Below are positions 30,662 to 40,009 of a stretch of 64,000 nucleotides of DNA, piece after piece. A program made the translations under genes and the position numbers. The stretch is from Microbacterium sp. M28 (GTDB taxonomy: Bacteria > Actinomycetota > Actinomycetes > Actinomycetales > Microbacteriaceae): NCBI RefSeq assembly GCF_025836995.1, contig NZ_CP107546.1:1922001-1986000 (forward strand), written 5' to 3'. Below the pieces are notes generated by a model that saw only the letters and a list, made by a program, of their open reading frames with translations, did no database searches and was not told the DNA's origin. Numbering within the stretch: position 1 is the first letter of the stretch; each line of letters opens with the position of its first letter.

Positions 30662-33600
30662 ATGACCCCCGAGATCCGCACCCGCAGCACGGCTGCGACC
30701 GATGGTCCGCTGGCCGATGCGCTGCTGTCGATGGGCAGGTTCCTCCGCCCCGGCGAGACCAGCGAGGACCTGCGATCACTGTTCCTCGAGGGCGGGCGGT
30801 CCGGCGATTCCTTCTATCGCGATCGCTGGTCGCACGACAAGGTCGTGCGGTCGACGCACGGGGTGAACTGCACGGGCTCGTGCTCGTGGAAGGTGTACGT
30901 CAAGGACGGCATCATCACGTGGGAGGCGCAGCAGACCGACTATCCCAGCGTCGGCCCCGACTCCCCCGAGTACGAGCCGCGCGGGTGTCCCAGAGGTGCG
31001 GCGTTCAGCTGGTACACGTACTCGCCCACGCGCGTCCGCTACCCCTACATCCGCTCCGTGCTCGCCGCCCTGTACCGCGACGCGAAGTCGCGGCATCCCG
31101 ATCCCGTGGATGCGTGGGCGAGCATCGTCGACGACCCGGACGTCGCGGCGCAGTACAAGCGTGCGCGAGGCAAGGGCGGACTGATCCGCACCTCCTGGGA
31201 CGAGGCGATGGAGATCGCGGCGGCCGCCCACGTGCACACGGTCAAGAGATACGGGCCTGATCGCATCGCCGGCTTCTCGCCGATCCCCGCCATGTCCATG
31301 GTGTCGCACGGTGCCGGCTCGCGATTCCTCAATCTTCTCGGCGGCACGATGCTGTCGTTCTACGACTGGTACGCCGATCTTCCGGTGGCCAGTCCGCAGG
31401 TGTTCGGCGACCAGACAGACGTGCCGGAGTCGGCCGACTGGTTCAACGCCGGCTACCTGATCATGTGGGGCTCGAACGTGCCCGTCACCCGCACCCCCGA
31501 CGCGCATTTCATGACCGAAGCGCGGTACCGGGGGCAGAAGGTCATCACCGTCTCCCCGGACTACACCGACAACACGAAGTTCGCGGACGAATGGGTCTCG
31601 CCGCATCCGGGCACGGACGCCGCGCTGGCCCTCGCCATGGGTCACGTCATCCTCACCGAGCACTTCGTGCGCACCAGGACCGCCCGGTTCGAGGACTACA
31701 TGCGCCGGTACACCGACGCGCCCTTCCTGGTGAGCCTCGAGCGCAACGGGGACGTGCTCGTCCCCGGCAAGTTCGTCACCGCGAGCGATCTGGACACGGA
31801 TGCCTCGGCAGCAGCGCATGCCGACTTCAAGCCCGTCCTCCTCGATGCCGACGGGACTCCTGTGGTGCCCAACGGCTCGCTCGGGCACCGGTTCAGTCCC
31901 GAGGACCGCGGCCGATGGAATCTCGATCTCGGCGATGTCATCCCGCCGCTCTCGATCGCCGATCTCGACGGATGGGACGCCGCAGCGGCCGAGATCGTCC
32001 TGCCGCGCTTCGACGTCGCTCCCGCCGAGGGCCAGGAGCACGCGGGAGGCTCGGCGACGGTCGCGCGCGGCGTTCCGGTGATGACGGTCGCCGGCAAGAC
32101 CGTGACGACGGTCTTCGACCTGATGCTGGCGCAGTACGGCGTCGGCCGCGACGGTCTGCCGGGCACCTGGCCGACCGGCTACGACGATGCGTCCAGCCCG
32201 GGCACGCCGGCGTGGCAGGAGGAGCTCACCTCCGTCCCCGCCGAGCAGGCCGCTCGCATCGGCCGTGAGTTCGCCGACAACGCCGAGCGCAGCGGCGGCC
32301 GGTCGATGATCCTGATGGGCGCCGGCACGAACCACTGGTTCCACTCGGACACGATCTACCGCACGTTCCTGGCGCTGACGACCATGACCGGATGTCAGGG
32401 CGTCAACGGCGGAGGCTGGGCGCACTACGTCGGTCAGGAGAAGGTGCGCCCGATCACCGGGTATTCGCAGTACGCGACGGCCGCCGACTGGAACCGTCCG
32501 CCACGGCTCGCCATCGGAACGGGCTTCTGGTACCTCGCCACCGATCAGTGGCGGTACGACGGGTTGCCGGCCGACCAACTCGCCTCGCCGCTCGCCCGCG
32601 GCGTCTTCGCCGATCGGACGACGGCCGACTGCATGGTCGAGTCCGTCAAGCGCGGATGGATGCCGGCCTTCCCGACGTACTCCCGTAACCCGCTCGATCT
32701 CTGCGACGAGGCGGAGGCCGTCGGCAAGGAACCGGCGCAGCACGTCATCGACTCGCTGGAGGACGGGTCGCTGGAGTACGCGGTCGAGGACCCGGACGAC
32801 CCGGCGAACTTCCCGCGCATCGTCCTGGTGTGGCGTGCGAACATCCTCGGCTCCTCCGGCAAGGGCAACGAGTACTTCCTCAAGCATCTGCTGGGCACCG
32901 ACTCCGCCGTGCGCGCACAGGAGAGCGCGCCGGACGCGCGTCCCCGGGACATGCGCTGGCACGAGAACGCTCCGGAGGGGAAGCTCGACCTGCTGATCAC
33001 GAGCGATTTCCGGATGACGAGCACGACCCTGTTCAGTGACATCGTGCTGCCGACCGCGACGTGGTACGAGAAGTACGACCTGTCCTCGACGGACATGCAC
33101 CCCTTCATCCACTCGTTCAATCCCGCGATCCAACCGCCGTGGCAGACGAAGACCGACTACGACACGTTCGGGCTGCTGGCGGAGAAGTTCTCCGAGCTCG
33201 CCCGCGCGCATCTCGGCGTGCGCAGGGATCTGGTCGCCGTGCCTCTCCAGCACGACACCCCCGATGTGATGGCCACGCCGCACGGGCGGGTCGAGGATCT
33301 GCCGCTGAAGCCCGGCGTGACGATGCCCAAGCTCGTCGTCGTCGAGCGCGACTACCCGAATCTGGCCGAGAAGTGGCGTTCGCTCGGCCCGCTCACGGCC
33401 GAGCTCGGCATGACCACGAAGGGCATCACCTATCGCCCCGAACCGGAACTCGAGCGGCTCGCACGCGAGAACGGCACCGTGCCGTCCGGACCGTATCGCG
33501 GTGCGGTGCGCCTCGACACGGACAAGCGCGTGTGCGAGATGATCCTCGCGCTGTCCGGCACGTCGAACGGCCGCCTCGCCACGCAGGGCTTCCGCCAGCT

Positions 33601-34393
33601 CGAGGAGCACACCGGGCAGCGGATGGCGTTCCTGGCGGAGGAGCACGAGGGTTCGCACATCTCGTTCGCCGACGTGCAGGTGCAGCCGCGCAGCGTCATC
33701 ACGTCCCCGGAGTGGTCGGGATCCGAGCACGGCGGCCGGCGCTACACCGCGTTCGCGATCAACATCGAACATCTGAAGCCCTGGCACACGCTGACCGGCC
33801 GGCAGCACTTCTATCTGGATCACGACTGGATGGAGGACCTCGGCGAGAACCTGCCGATCTACCGCCCGCCGCTCGACATGGCCCGATTGTTCGATTCCCG
33901 TCCGGTGGGCGACGTGCGCGACGAGGGCCACGGGACCGAGGTCTCGGTGCGCTACCTGACACCGCACTCGAAGTGGTCGATCCACTCCGAGTACCAGGAC
34001 AACCTCTTCATGCTGGCGCTGTCCCGGGGCGGCCCCACGATCTGGATGAGCGTGCAGGATGCCGCAAAAGCCGGCATCCGCGACAACGACTGGATCGAGT
34101 CGTACAACCGCAACGGCGTCGTCGTCGCGAGGGCGATCGTGTCGCATCGGATGCCGGAGGGCACCGTGTTCATGTACCACGCGAAGGACCGCACCGTGGA
34201 TGTGCCGATCGCCGAGACGAGCGGGCTGCGCGGCGGCATCCACAACTCCCTGACCCGCATCCTGCTCAAGCCCAGCCATCTCATCGGGGGCTACGCGCAA
34301 CTGGCATGGGCGTTCAACTATCTGGGGCCGACCGGAAACCAGCGCGACGAGATCACCACGATCCGCCGCCGCAACCAGGAAGTGGAGTACTGA
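30662..34393 (+). CDS. narG: Respiratory nitrate reductase, catalytic alpha subunit
   Basis: The molybdenum bis-MGD subunit that reduces nitrate to nitrite with electrons from the quinol pool, on the cytoplasmic face of the membrane. In 1243 residues, the FS0 cluster ligands are visible as His66-Cys70-Cys74-Cys109 (HGVNCTGSC ... RGCPRG), with the Mo ligand Asp235 in FYDWYADLP. No Tat leader is present, as usual for NarG. ATG 30662 is chosen because GAGGAGG lies 7 nt upstream. It heads narGHJI; its stop overlaps a 17-codon ORF that leads into narH. Confidence 0.98.
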   Translation: MTPEIRTRSTAATDGPLADALLSMGRFLRPGETSEDLRSLFLEGGRSGDSFYRDRWSHDKVVRSTHGVNCTGSCSWKVYVKDGIITWEAQQTDYPSVGPDSPEYEPRGCPRGAAFSWYTYSPTRVRYPYIRSVLAALYRDAKSRHPDPVDAWASIVDDPDVAAQYKRARGKGGLIRTSWDEAMEIAAAAHVHTVKRYGPDRIAGFSPIPAMSMVSHGAGSRFLNLLGGTMLSFYDWYADLPVASPQVFGDQTDVPESADWFNAGYLIMWGSNVPVTRTPDAHFMTEARYRGQKVITVSPDYTDNTKFADEWVSPHPGTDAALALAMGHVILTEHFVRTRTARFEDYMRRYTDAPFLVSLERNGDVLVPGKFVTASDLDTDASAAAHADFKPVLLDADGTPVVPNGSLGHRFSPEDRGRWNLDLGDVIPPLSIADLDGWDAAAAEIVLPRFDVAPAEGQEHAGGSATVARGVPVMTVAGKTVTTVFDLMLAQYGVGRDGLPGTWPTGYDDASSPGTPAWQEELTSVPAEQAARIGREFADNAERSGGRSMILMGAGTNHWFHSDTIYRTFLALTTMTGCQGVNGGGWAHYVGQEKVRPITGYSQYATAADWNRPPRLAIGTGFWYLATDQWRYDGLPADQLASPLARGVFADRTTADCMVESVKRGWMPAFPTYSRNPLDLCDEAEAVGKEPAQHVIDSLEDGSLEYAVEDPDDPANFPRIVLVWRANILGSSGKGNEYFLKHLLGTDSAVRAQESAPDARPRDMRWHENAPEGKLDLLITSDFRMTSTTLFSDIVLPTATWYEKYDLSSTDMHPFIHSFNPAIQPPWQTKTDYDTFGLLAEKFSELARAHLGVRRDLVAVPLQHDTPDVMATPHGRVEDLPLKPGVTMPKLVVVERDYPNLAEKWRSLGPLTAELGMTTKGITYRPEPELERLARENGTVPSGPYRGAVRLDTDKRVCEMILALSGTSNGRLATQGFRQLEEHTGQRMAFLAEEHEGSHISFADVQVQPRSVITSPEWSGSEHGGRRYTAFAINIEHLKPWHTLTGRQHFYLDHDWMEDLGENLPIYRPPLDMARLFDSRPVGDVRDEGHGTEVSVRYLTPHSKWSIHSEYQDNLFMLALSRGGPTIWMSVQDAAKAGIRDNDWIESYNRNGVVVARAIVSHRMPEGTVFMYHAKDRTVDVPIAETSGLRGGIHNSLTRILLKPSHLIGGYAQLAWAFNYLGPTGNQRDEITTIRRRNQEVEY

Positions 34394-34446
34394 TGAAGAA
34401 CGCCACCACCGCCCCGGACCGACCGACGGAGCGGGCGCACCGATGA
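34393..34446 (+). CDS. Possible 17-residue linker ORF between narG and narH
   Basis: ATG 34393 shares one base with the narG stop (TGATG). It encodes MKNATTAPDRPTERAHR and ends in a TGA that overlaps the narH ATG (ATGA). Both junctions are typical coupling overlaps, so ribosomes could pass narG, this ORF and narH without leaving. The peptide resembles nothing known and may serve only as a coupling spacer. Confidence 0.3.
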   Translation: MKNATTAPDRPTERAHR

Positions 34447-36086
34447 AGGTCATGGCTCAGATGTCGATGGTGATGAACCTCGACAAGTGCATCGGATGCC
34501 ACACCTGCTCCGTGACATGCAAGCAGGCCTGGACGAACCGCACCGGCGTCGAGTACGTCTGGTTCAACAACGTCGAGACCCGGCCAGGCGTCGGGTACCC
34601 GCGCGGATACGAGGATCAGGACCGCTGGCAGGGCGGCTGGGTCCGCAACCGCCGCGGCCGGCTGAAGCTGCGCAGCGGCGGGCGGCTGGCGAAACTGATG
34701 CGGATCTTCTCGAATCCGAATCTGCCGGAGATCCACGACTACTACGAACCGTGGACGTACGACTACGACATGCTGATCAACGCGCCCGCCGGAGCGCACA
34801 CACCCGTCGCGAAGCCGAAGAGCCTGCTCACCGGTGAGGACATGAAGATCTCGTGGTCGGCGAACTGGGACGACGACCTCGGCGGGTCGCAGGAGACCAT
34901 GCAGCAGGATCCGATCCTGAAGAAGATGAGCGAGGACGTCTCGGCCGAGTTCGAGAAGGCGTTCATGTTCTACCTGCCCCGCATCTGCGAGCACTGCCTC
35001 AACCCCTCCTGCGTGGCCTCCTGCCCGTCCGGGGCGATGTACAAGCGCGCCGAGGACGGCATCGTGCTCGTCGACCAGGACGCCTGCCGCGGCTGGCGCA
35101 TGTGCGTGAGCGGCTGCCCGTACAAGAAGGTGTACTTCAACCACAAGACCGGCAAGGCGGAGAAGTGCACGATGTGCTATCCGCGCATCGAGGTGGGTCT
35201 GCCCACCGTGTGCTCCGAGACGTGCGTCGGACGGCTGCGGTACCTCGGGCTGGTGCTGTACGACGCCGATCGCGTCGCCGAGGCTGCGTCCGTGGAGGAC
35301 GAGCACGCGCTCCTCGCCGCTCAGCGCTCGATCATCCTCGACCCGCACGACCCCGCCGTCATCGAGCAGGCGCGTGCGGACGGCATCCCCGAGGATTGGC
35401 TCGAGGCGGCTCGCCGCAGCCCGATCTGGCGCCTCATCCAGCAGTACGAGGTCGCACTGCCGCTGCACCCCGAGTACCGCACCATGCCGATGGTCTGGTA
35501 CATCCCGCCGCTCTCCCCCGTCGTCGACGTCGTCACCGGGTCGGGCAACGACGGCGAGGACGCCCGCACCCTTTTCGCCGCGATCGACAAGCTGCGCATC
35601 CCCGTCGGCTATCTCGCGGAGATGTTCACCGCGGGCGATCCGCGTCCGGTCGATCACGCCCTGCGCCGGCTGGCGGCGATGCGCTCGTACATGCGCGGCA
35701 TCAACCTCGACGACGAACGCGACGAGCGCATCGCGACCGCCGTCGGGATGACCGGCACCGAGGTCGAGGAGATGTACCGGCTGCTCGCGATCGCGAAGTA
35801 CGAGGAGCGCTACGTCATCCCCGCGGCTCACACCGAACGCGCGCACGAGCTGGAGGAGATGGCCTGCTCGTTGGACTACGAGGACGGCCCCGGAATGGGC
35901 GGGGCAGGTCCCTTCGGCTCGTCGAGCGGACAGCCCGTCCCGGTGGCCGTGGAGAACTTCCACGCGCTGAAGAACCGGCAGACGGCCGATCAGCCGTCAT
36001 CGCCCGGCCGGGTGAACCTGCTCAACTGGGACGGCAACGGCTCTCCGGCCGGTCTGTTCCCGCCCTCCATGGGCGGAGGGAAGTGA
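34443..36086 (+). CDS. narH: Respiratory nitrate reductase, iron-sulfur beta subunit
   Basis: The electron-transfer subunit linking NarI hemes to NarG. 547 residues. Four Cys clusters are readable: CIGCHTCSVTC (16-26), CEHCLNPSCVASC, CRGWRMCVSGC and CTMCYPRIE...CSETC. The Trp in CRGWRMC marks the position that turns one site into a [3Fe-4S] cluster in NarH proteins. The C-terminal part (MRSYMRGINLDDERDE) is typical. It is co-translated with narG through a short ORF, and with narJ through a TGATG junction. Confidence 0.98.
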   Translation: MKVMAQMSMVMNLDKCIGCHTCSVTCKQAWTNRTGVEYVWFNNVETRPGVGYPRGYEDQDRWQGGWVRNRRGRLKLRSGGRLAKLMRIFSNPNLPEIHDYYEPWTYDYDMLINAPAGAHTPVAKPKSLLTGEDMKISWSANWDDDLGGSQETMQQDPILKKMSEDVSAEFEKAFMFYLPRICEHCLNPSCVASCPSGAMYKRAEDGIVLVDQDACRGWRMCVSGCPYKKVYFNHKTGKAEKCTMCYPRIEVGLPTVCSETCVGRLRYLGLVLYDADRVAEAASVEDEHALLAAQRSIILDPHDPAVIEQARADGIPEDWLEAARRSPIWRLIQQYEVALPLHPEYRTMPMVWYIPPLSPVVDVVTGSGNDGEDARTLFAAIDKLRIPVGYLAEMFTAGDPRPVDHALRRLAAMRSYMRGINLDDERDERIATAVGMTGTEVEEMYRLLAIAKYEERYVIPAAHTERAHELEEMACSLDYEDGPGMGGAGPFGSSSGQPVPVAVENFHALKNRQTADQPSSPGRVNLLNWDGNGSPAGLFPPSMGGGK

Positions 36087-36802
36087 TGCCCTCCCTGCTG
36101 AACGCCCGCGTGACGCCGCGCAAGGCACTGCCGGACGCCCTCGCGCCGGTGGCGCTCAGCCGTGCCCAGCGGGTGAGCACGCACATGCTCGCCTCTCTTC
36201 TGCTGGACTATCCGGATGCCGTGTGGTTCGCCAGGCTCGACCGGCTGCCGGCGCACATCACGGCGCTGCCCGCGGCTGTGCGCGATCCGCTGCTGCGGTT
36301 CATCGCGACCGCCGAGGATGCGGGGCCGGATGCCTTCGCCCGCGCCTACGTCGAGACCTTCGATCTGAAGCGCAAGTGCAGCCTGTACCTGAGCTATTAC
36401 GCGACCGGCGACACGCGCAAGCGCGGGACGGCGCTCGTCACGTTCCTGGAGGCGTACCGCGCCGCCGGATGGGAGTTCAACGCGGCGGATCTGCCGGACT
36501 ATCTGCCGGCCGTTCTGGAGTTCTCGGCACGGTCGGACTCCGAAGTCGCCGAGGCTCTGCTGTCCGCGCACATCGAGGGCATCGAGGTGCTGCGCGCGGC
36601 TCTGGAGGGCATGGACAGCCCATGGGCCGATGTCGTCCGCACGGTGACGCTGTCGCTGCCGCCGATCTCCGCGGCCACCCGCGAGCGGGTCCTCGACCTC
36701 GTCACGGAGGGCCCGCCCGTCGAGACGGTGGGGCTGAGCTTCCTGGGCAACCTCGCCCCGTTCTCCCCCACGACGGCCGCACGCACGAAGGAGCTGTCAT
36801 GA
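36086..36802 (+). CDS. narJ: Nitrate reductase assembly chaperone
   Basis: A cytosolic system-specific chaperone that holds apo-NarGH until cofactor insertion and membrane docking. In 238 residues, the NarJ/TorD-family helical signature ASLLLDYPDA (about 36-45), YVETFDLKRKCSLYLSYYATGD and GWEFNAADLPDYLPAVLEF are clear. The ATG overlaps the narH stop by one base, and the narI ATG overlaps its stop (ATGA). Confidence 0.96.
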   Translation: MPSLLNARVTPRKALPDALAPVALSRAQRVSTHMLASLLLDYPDAVWFARLDRLPAHITALPAAVRDPLLRFIATAEDAGPDAFARAYVETFDLKRKCSLYLSYYATGDTRKRGTALVTFLEAYRAAGWEFNAADLPDYLPAVLEFSARSDSEVAEALLSAHIEGIEVLRAALEGMDSPWADVVRTVTLSLPPISAATRERVLDLVTEGPPVETVGLSFLGNLAPFSPTTAARTKELS

Positions 36803-37557
36803 GCACGATGGACGTTCTGGTGTGGGTGGCGTTGCCGTACGTGTGCTTCGCCGTGTTCGTGCTCGGCCACATCTGGCGCTATCGGTACGACAAGTTCGGC
36901 TGGACCACGCGCTCGAGCCAGGTGTACGAGAGTCGGCTGCTGCGCTGGGGGTCGCCGATGTTCCACCTCGGGATCCTGATGGTCATCGCCGGGCACGCCG
37001 TCGGTCTGCTGATCCCCCGCGAGTGGCTGTACGCGATCGGCATCACCGAGGAGATGTACCACATCGGCGCGACGGTGCTCGGGACGGCCGCAGCCGTACT
37101 CACCCTGGCGGGACTGGCGATCCTCATCTACCGTCGCCGCGTCACCGGGCCGGTGTTCCTCGCGACCACCCGGATGGACAAGTTCATGTACGTCATGCTG
37201 GGCGCGACATTGCTGTTCGGGACGCTGGCGACCGTCGTGCACCAGGTGTTCGGCGGCGGCTTCCACTACCGCGAGACCGTGTCGCCCTGGCTGCGCAGCC
37301 TCATCCTGCTGCAGCCGCAACCGGAGCTCATGATCGACATCCCGCTGCTGTTCCAGCTGCACGTCATCACCGCCAGCCTGCTGTTCGCGCTGTGGCCGTT
37401 CACGCGACTCGTGCACGTGTTCTCGGCGCCGGTGGGATACCTCTTCCGCCCCTACATCGTCTACCGCTCCCGCGACGACGTCCGGGGTTCGCGCGCGACC
37501 AAGCGCGGCTGGGATCCGGTGTCGACGCCGGACCCCGAGAAGTTGCGCAAGCTGTGA
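36799..37557 (+). CDS. narI: Respiratory nitrate reductase, cytochrome b gamma subunit
   Basis: The membrane anchor that oxidises menaquinol and holds two b hemes. 252 residues with five spans. Heme-ligand histidines are in FHLGILMVIAGHAVGLL (His56 and His66) and in the C-terminal HQVFGG...QLHVITA region. WGSPMFHLG is the NarI hallmark. It is the last gene of narGHJI. The next gene, moaB, begins 70 nt later after its own promoter, with no hairpin between them. Confidence 0.97.
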   Translation: MSTMDVLVWVALPYVCFAVFVLGHIWRYRYDKFGWTTRSSQVYESRLLRWGSPMFHLGILMVIAGHAVGLLIPREWLYAIGITEEMYHIGATVLGTAAAVLTLAGLAILIYRRRVTGPVFLATTRMDKFMYVMLGATLLFGTLATVVHQVFGGGFHYRETVSPWLRSLILLQPQPELMIDIPLLFQLHVITASLLFALWPFTRLVHVFSAPVGYLFRPYIVYRSRDDVRGSRATKRGWDPVSTPDPEKLRKL

Positions 37558-37582
37558 GATCCGGCTGTAACATGCACCGGCC

Positions 37583-37588
37583 TAGACT
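37583..37588 (+). promoter_or_regulatory. -10 element (TAGACT) of moaB-moaE-moaA
   Basis: TAGACT lies 40 nt before the moaB GTG and leaves a leader of about 33 nt that contains AGGAG. Read-through from narI is also likely. Confidence 0.42.
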
Positions 37589-37627
37589 GGCCCCAGCGCA
37601 CGGACGGCGCGACGACAGGAGCCTCCA

Positions 37628-38104
37628 GTGAGCAGAACCGCACACGTGATCACCGTCTCCGACCGCGCGGCCTCGGGCGTCAGGGAGGATCTGTCCGGCC
37701 CGGCCGGCGCCGACCTGCTGGCGGCAGCGGGCTGGCTCACCCGGACCTCGATCGTCCCGGACGAGGCCGCTCTCATCGGTTCGGCGATCCGCTCCTCGGT
37801 CGCCGACGGCGCCCGTCTCGTCGTCACCACCGGTGGCACCGGCGTCGGTCCGCGGGACGTCACCCCCGAGGCGACGCTCCCGCTGCTCGATCCCGTCCTC
37901 CCCGGCATCGCGGAGGAGCTGCGCCGGGTCGGCGCCGTCAAGATCCCCACCGCACTCCTCTCGCGCGGGGTCGCCGGCATCTACGAGGGCGCTCTGGTCG
38001 TCAACCTGGCCGGCTCGCCCGGCGCGGTGCGGGACGGCATCCCGGTGATCCTGAGCCTCGTCGATCACGTGCTCTCGCAGCGCGCAGGAGGCGACCACGC
38101 ATGA
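37628..38104 (+). CDS. moaB: Molybdopterin adenylyltransferase-like protein, MoaB/MogA family
   Basis: 158 residues of the MoCF-binding fold. The N-terminal HVITVSDRAASG and the central TTGGTGVGPRDVTPEAT loop define the MoaB/MogA family, which adenylylates molybdopterin before molybdenum insertion. NLAGSPGAVRDG is the C-terminal substrate loop. The GTG start at 37628 follows AGGAG. It overlaps moaE (ATGA). MogA-like activity is inferred; MoeA for the next step is encoded 3 kb downstream. Confidence 0.92.
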   Translation: MSRTAHVITVSDRAASGVREDLSGPAGADLLAAAGWLTRTSIVPDEAALIGSAIRSSVADGARLVVTTGGTGVGPRDVTPEATLPLLDPVLPGIAEELRRVGAVKIPTALLSRGVAGIYEGALVVNLAGSPGAVRDGIPVILSLVDHVLSQRAGGDHA

Positions 38105-38514
38105 TCGTGCTCACCGCGATCACCGAGGAAGACCTCGACGCCACGACTCATCTGGACGCCGTCGCCCACGACGCCGCTGGCGCGACGGCGCTCTTCGTCG
38201 GCACCGTCCGCGACCACGACCCCGGCGCGGACGGGGAAGTCACGCGTCTCGAGTACAGTGCGCACCCGGATGCCGCTGAGACTCTGCGCGATCTCGCCGC
38301 AGCGGTCGACGCCGAGGACCTGCGCATCGCGATCACGCATCGCATCGGAGCACTCAGCGTCGGCGAGATCGCGATCGTCTGCGCGGTCTCCAGTGCGCAC
38401 CGGGCGGAGGCGTTCGACATCGCCCGCGCACTGGTCGAGAAGGTGAAGGCCGAGGTGCCGATCTGGAAGCGCCAGATCACGGTCGACGGCTCGACGTACT
38501 GGGTCGGGCTGTGA
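38101..38514 (+). CDS. moaE: Molybdopterin synthase catalytic subunit
   Basis: The large subunit of MPT synthase, which adds two sulfurs from MoaD thiocarboxylate to precursor Z. 137 residues with FVGTVRDHDPG, LEYSAHPDAAE, AITHRIGALSVGEIAI and the catalytic-lysine region EKVKAEVPIWKRQ. ATGA overlap with moaB upstream and GTGA overlap with moaA downstream. Confidence 0.95.
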   Translation: MIVLTAITEEDLDATTHLDAVAHDAAGATALFVGTVRDHDPGADGEVTRLEYSAHPDAAETLRDLAAAVDAEDLRIAITHRIGALSVGEIAIVCAVSSAHRAEAFDIARALVEKVKAEVPIWKRQITVDGSTYWVGL

Positions 38515-39518
38515 CGGCGTTCGACGGACCCCTCGTCGATTCGTACGGGCGCGTGCACCGCGACCTGCGGATCTCGCTGACCGACCGCTGCAATCTGCGC
38601 TGCACATACTGCATGCCGGCCGACGGCGTGCCGTGGCTGGCGAAACAGAACATCCTCAGCACGGACGAGATCGAGCGCGTGGCAGGCATCCTCGCGCGCC
38701 TGGGCATCGTCGAAGTGCGGCTGACGGGCGGCGAGCCGCTGCTGCGTCCCGACCTCGTCGACGTGGTCCGCCGCCTCGCCCTGATCGAAGGGGAGAACGG
38801 GCCGCTGCAGGTGTCGATGACGACGAACGGCATCCGACTCGAGCGCGTCATCGACGACCTGGTCGAGGCGGGCCTCGAGCGGCTCAACATCAGCATCGAC
38901 ACCGTTCGGCCGGATCGGTTCGCCGAGCTCACGCGGCGGGACAGGTTCGAGGACGTCCTTCTGGGCATCCGCGCGGCTCAGGCCAGCCCGCTGTCGCCGC
39001 TCAAGCTCAACACCGTCGCGATGCGCGGGGTCAACGACGACGAGTTCTGCGAGCTGCTGCACTTCGCGCAGGAGCACGACGCGGAACTGCGCTTCATCGA
39101 GCAGATGCCGCTGGATGCCGGTCACATCTGGTCGCGTCAGACCATGGTGCCCGCCGAGGAGATCCTGGAGAAGCTCGCCGCGGAGTTCACTCTGACACCG
39201 GTGGGCGATCGCGGGTCGAGTCCGGCCGAGATCTACGCGGTCGCCGGCGGGTCGACGACGGTGGGCGTGATCGCCTCGGTCTCGGCGCCGTTCTGCGGCT
39301 CCTGCGATCGCGTGCGCATCACCGCCGACGGCCAGGTCCGCAACTGTCTCTTCGCCCGTGAGGAGTCCGACCTGACGACGCTGCTGCGCGGCGGTGCTGA
39401 TGACGAGGCCATCGCGCGGATGCTGCGGCAGAACATCGAGGGCAAACGCGCCGGTCACGGCATCGACGACCCCGGATTCCTGCAGCCGCAGCGTCCGATG
39501 TCCGCGATCGGCGGCTGA
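38511..39518 (+). CDS. moaA: GTP 3',8-cyclase (radical SAM)
   Basis: The first step of molybdenum cofactor synthesis, rearranging GTP with S-adenosylmethionine radicals. 335 residues. The N-terminal radical-SAM cluster CNLRCTYC is at residues about 25-32, and the C-terminal auxiliary cluster appears as CGSCDRVRITADGQVRNC. The chain ends in the conserved Gly-Gly. The GTG start at 38511 overlaps the moaE stop. It converges on moaD with a 21-nt gap. Confidence 0.97.
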   Translation: MTAFDGPLVDSYGRVHRDLRISLTDRCNLRCTYCMPADGVPWLAKQNILSTDEIERVAGILARLGIVEVRLTGGEPLLRPDLVDVVRRLALIEGENGPLQVSMTTNGIRLERVIDDLVEAGLERLNISIDTVRPDRFAELTRRDRFEDVLLGIRAAQASPLSPLKLNTVAMRGVNDDEFCELLHFAQEHDAELRFIEQMPLDAGHIWSRQTMVPAEEILEKLAAEFTLTPVGDRGSSPAEIYAVAGGSTTVGVIASVSAPFCGSCDRVRITADGQVRNCLFAREESDLTTLLRGGADDEAIARMLRQNIEGKRAGHGIDDPGFLQPQRPMSAIGG

Positions 39519-39539
39519 GGCCGGCGTGCCGTCGGCGCC

Positions 39540-39776
39540 TCACCCGCCGGCGAACGGCGGCAACACGTCGACCGTGGCGGTCGCGGCGATCGGGTGCCGC
39601 TGATCGACCGTCGCACCGTCCACCCGGATGGCGCAGCGATCGAGCACCCGTGCGAACTCGGCACCGTGTTCCACGCGCAGCTGTGCCAGCAGGTCGCCGA
39701 GCGTGAGATCCGTGGTGATCTGCTGCTCCTCGCGCCCGGCGGCCTCCGCGGCGGCGGCGAAGAAGCGCACTCTCAC
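39540..39776 (-). CDS. moaD: Molybdopterin synthase sulfur-carrier subunit
   Basis: A 78-residue ubiquitin-like protein. The C-terminal PPFAGG ends in the Gly-Gly that is adenylated by MoeB and converted to a thiocarboxylate. The start VRVRFFAAAAEAAG is typical. The GTG at 39776 overlaps the DUF6457 stop. It is the last gene of the moeB-moeA-moaC-mobA-DUF6457-moaD operon. Confidence 0.93.
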   Translation of the reverse strand: MRVRFFAAAAEAAGREEQQITTDLTLGDLLAQLRVEHGAEFARVLDRCAIRVDGATVDQRHPIAATATVDVLPPFAGG

Positions 39777-40009
39777 GGCTGCTCCGCGATACGGGCCTGC
39801 ACGACGGCGATCGCCTGCTCGAGCGGCAGCCCCTGCGCCACGGCACGGCCGATCAGGTAGGTCGTGACAGGCCCCGCCGGCCGGGTCACCCCGTGCGCGA
39901 CATCCCGCGTCACGTTCAGCAGTTCCGTGATCGGGACGTCCTCCTGCACGCCGAGCGCCGCGGCCAGGTCGCTGGTCCAGTCCCTCAGTCCATCCGGTGT
40001 ATCGGTCAT
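39773..40009 (-). CDS. DUF6457 protein of the molybdenum cofactor operon
   Basis: 78 residues, helical, no cysteine. The central ELLNVTRDVAHGVTRPAGPVTTYLIGRAVAQG is the family core. It resembles the small actinobacterial DUF6457 proteins found beside mobA/moaD. It is fixed between mobA and moaD by ATGA and GTGA overlaps, so it is made in step with them. Its biochemical role is unknown; a partner or adaptor of MobA or MPT synthase is a reasonable guess only. Confidence 0.82.
   Translation of the reverse strand: MTDTPDGLRDWTSDLAAALGVQEDVPITELLNVTRDVAHGVTRPAGPVTTYLIGRAVAQGLPLEQAIAVVQARIAEQP

Noticed and set aside
30776..34453. A 1225-codon open frame on the minus strand opposite narG
   Set aside because: The coding strand encodes an unmistakable NarG. 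The antisense translation has no family motif.
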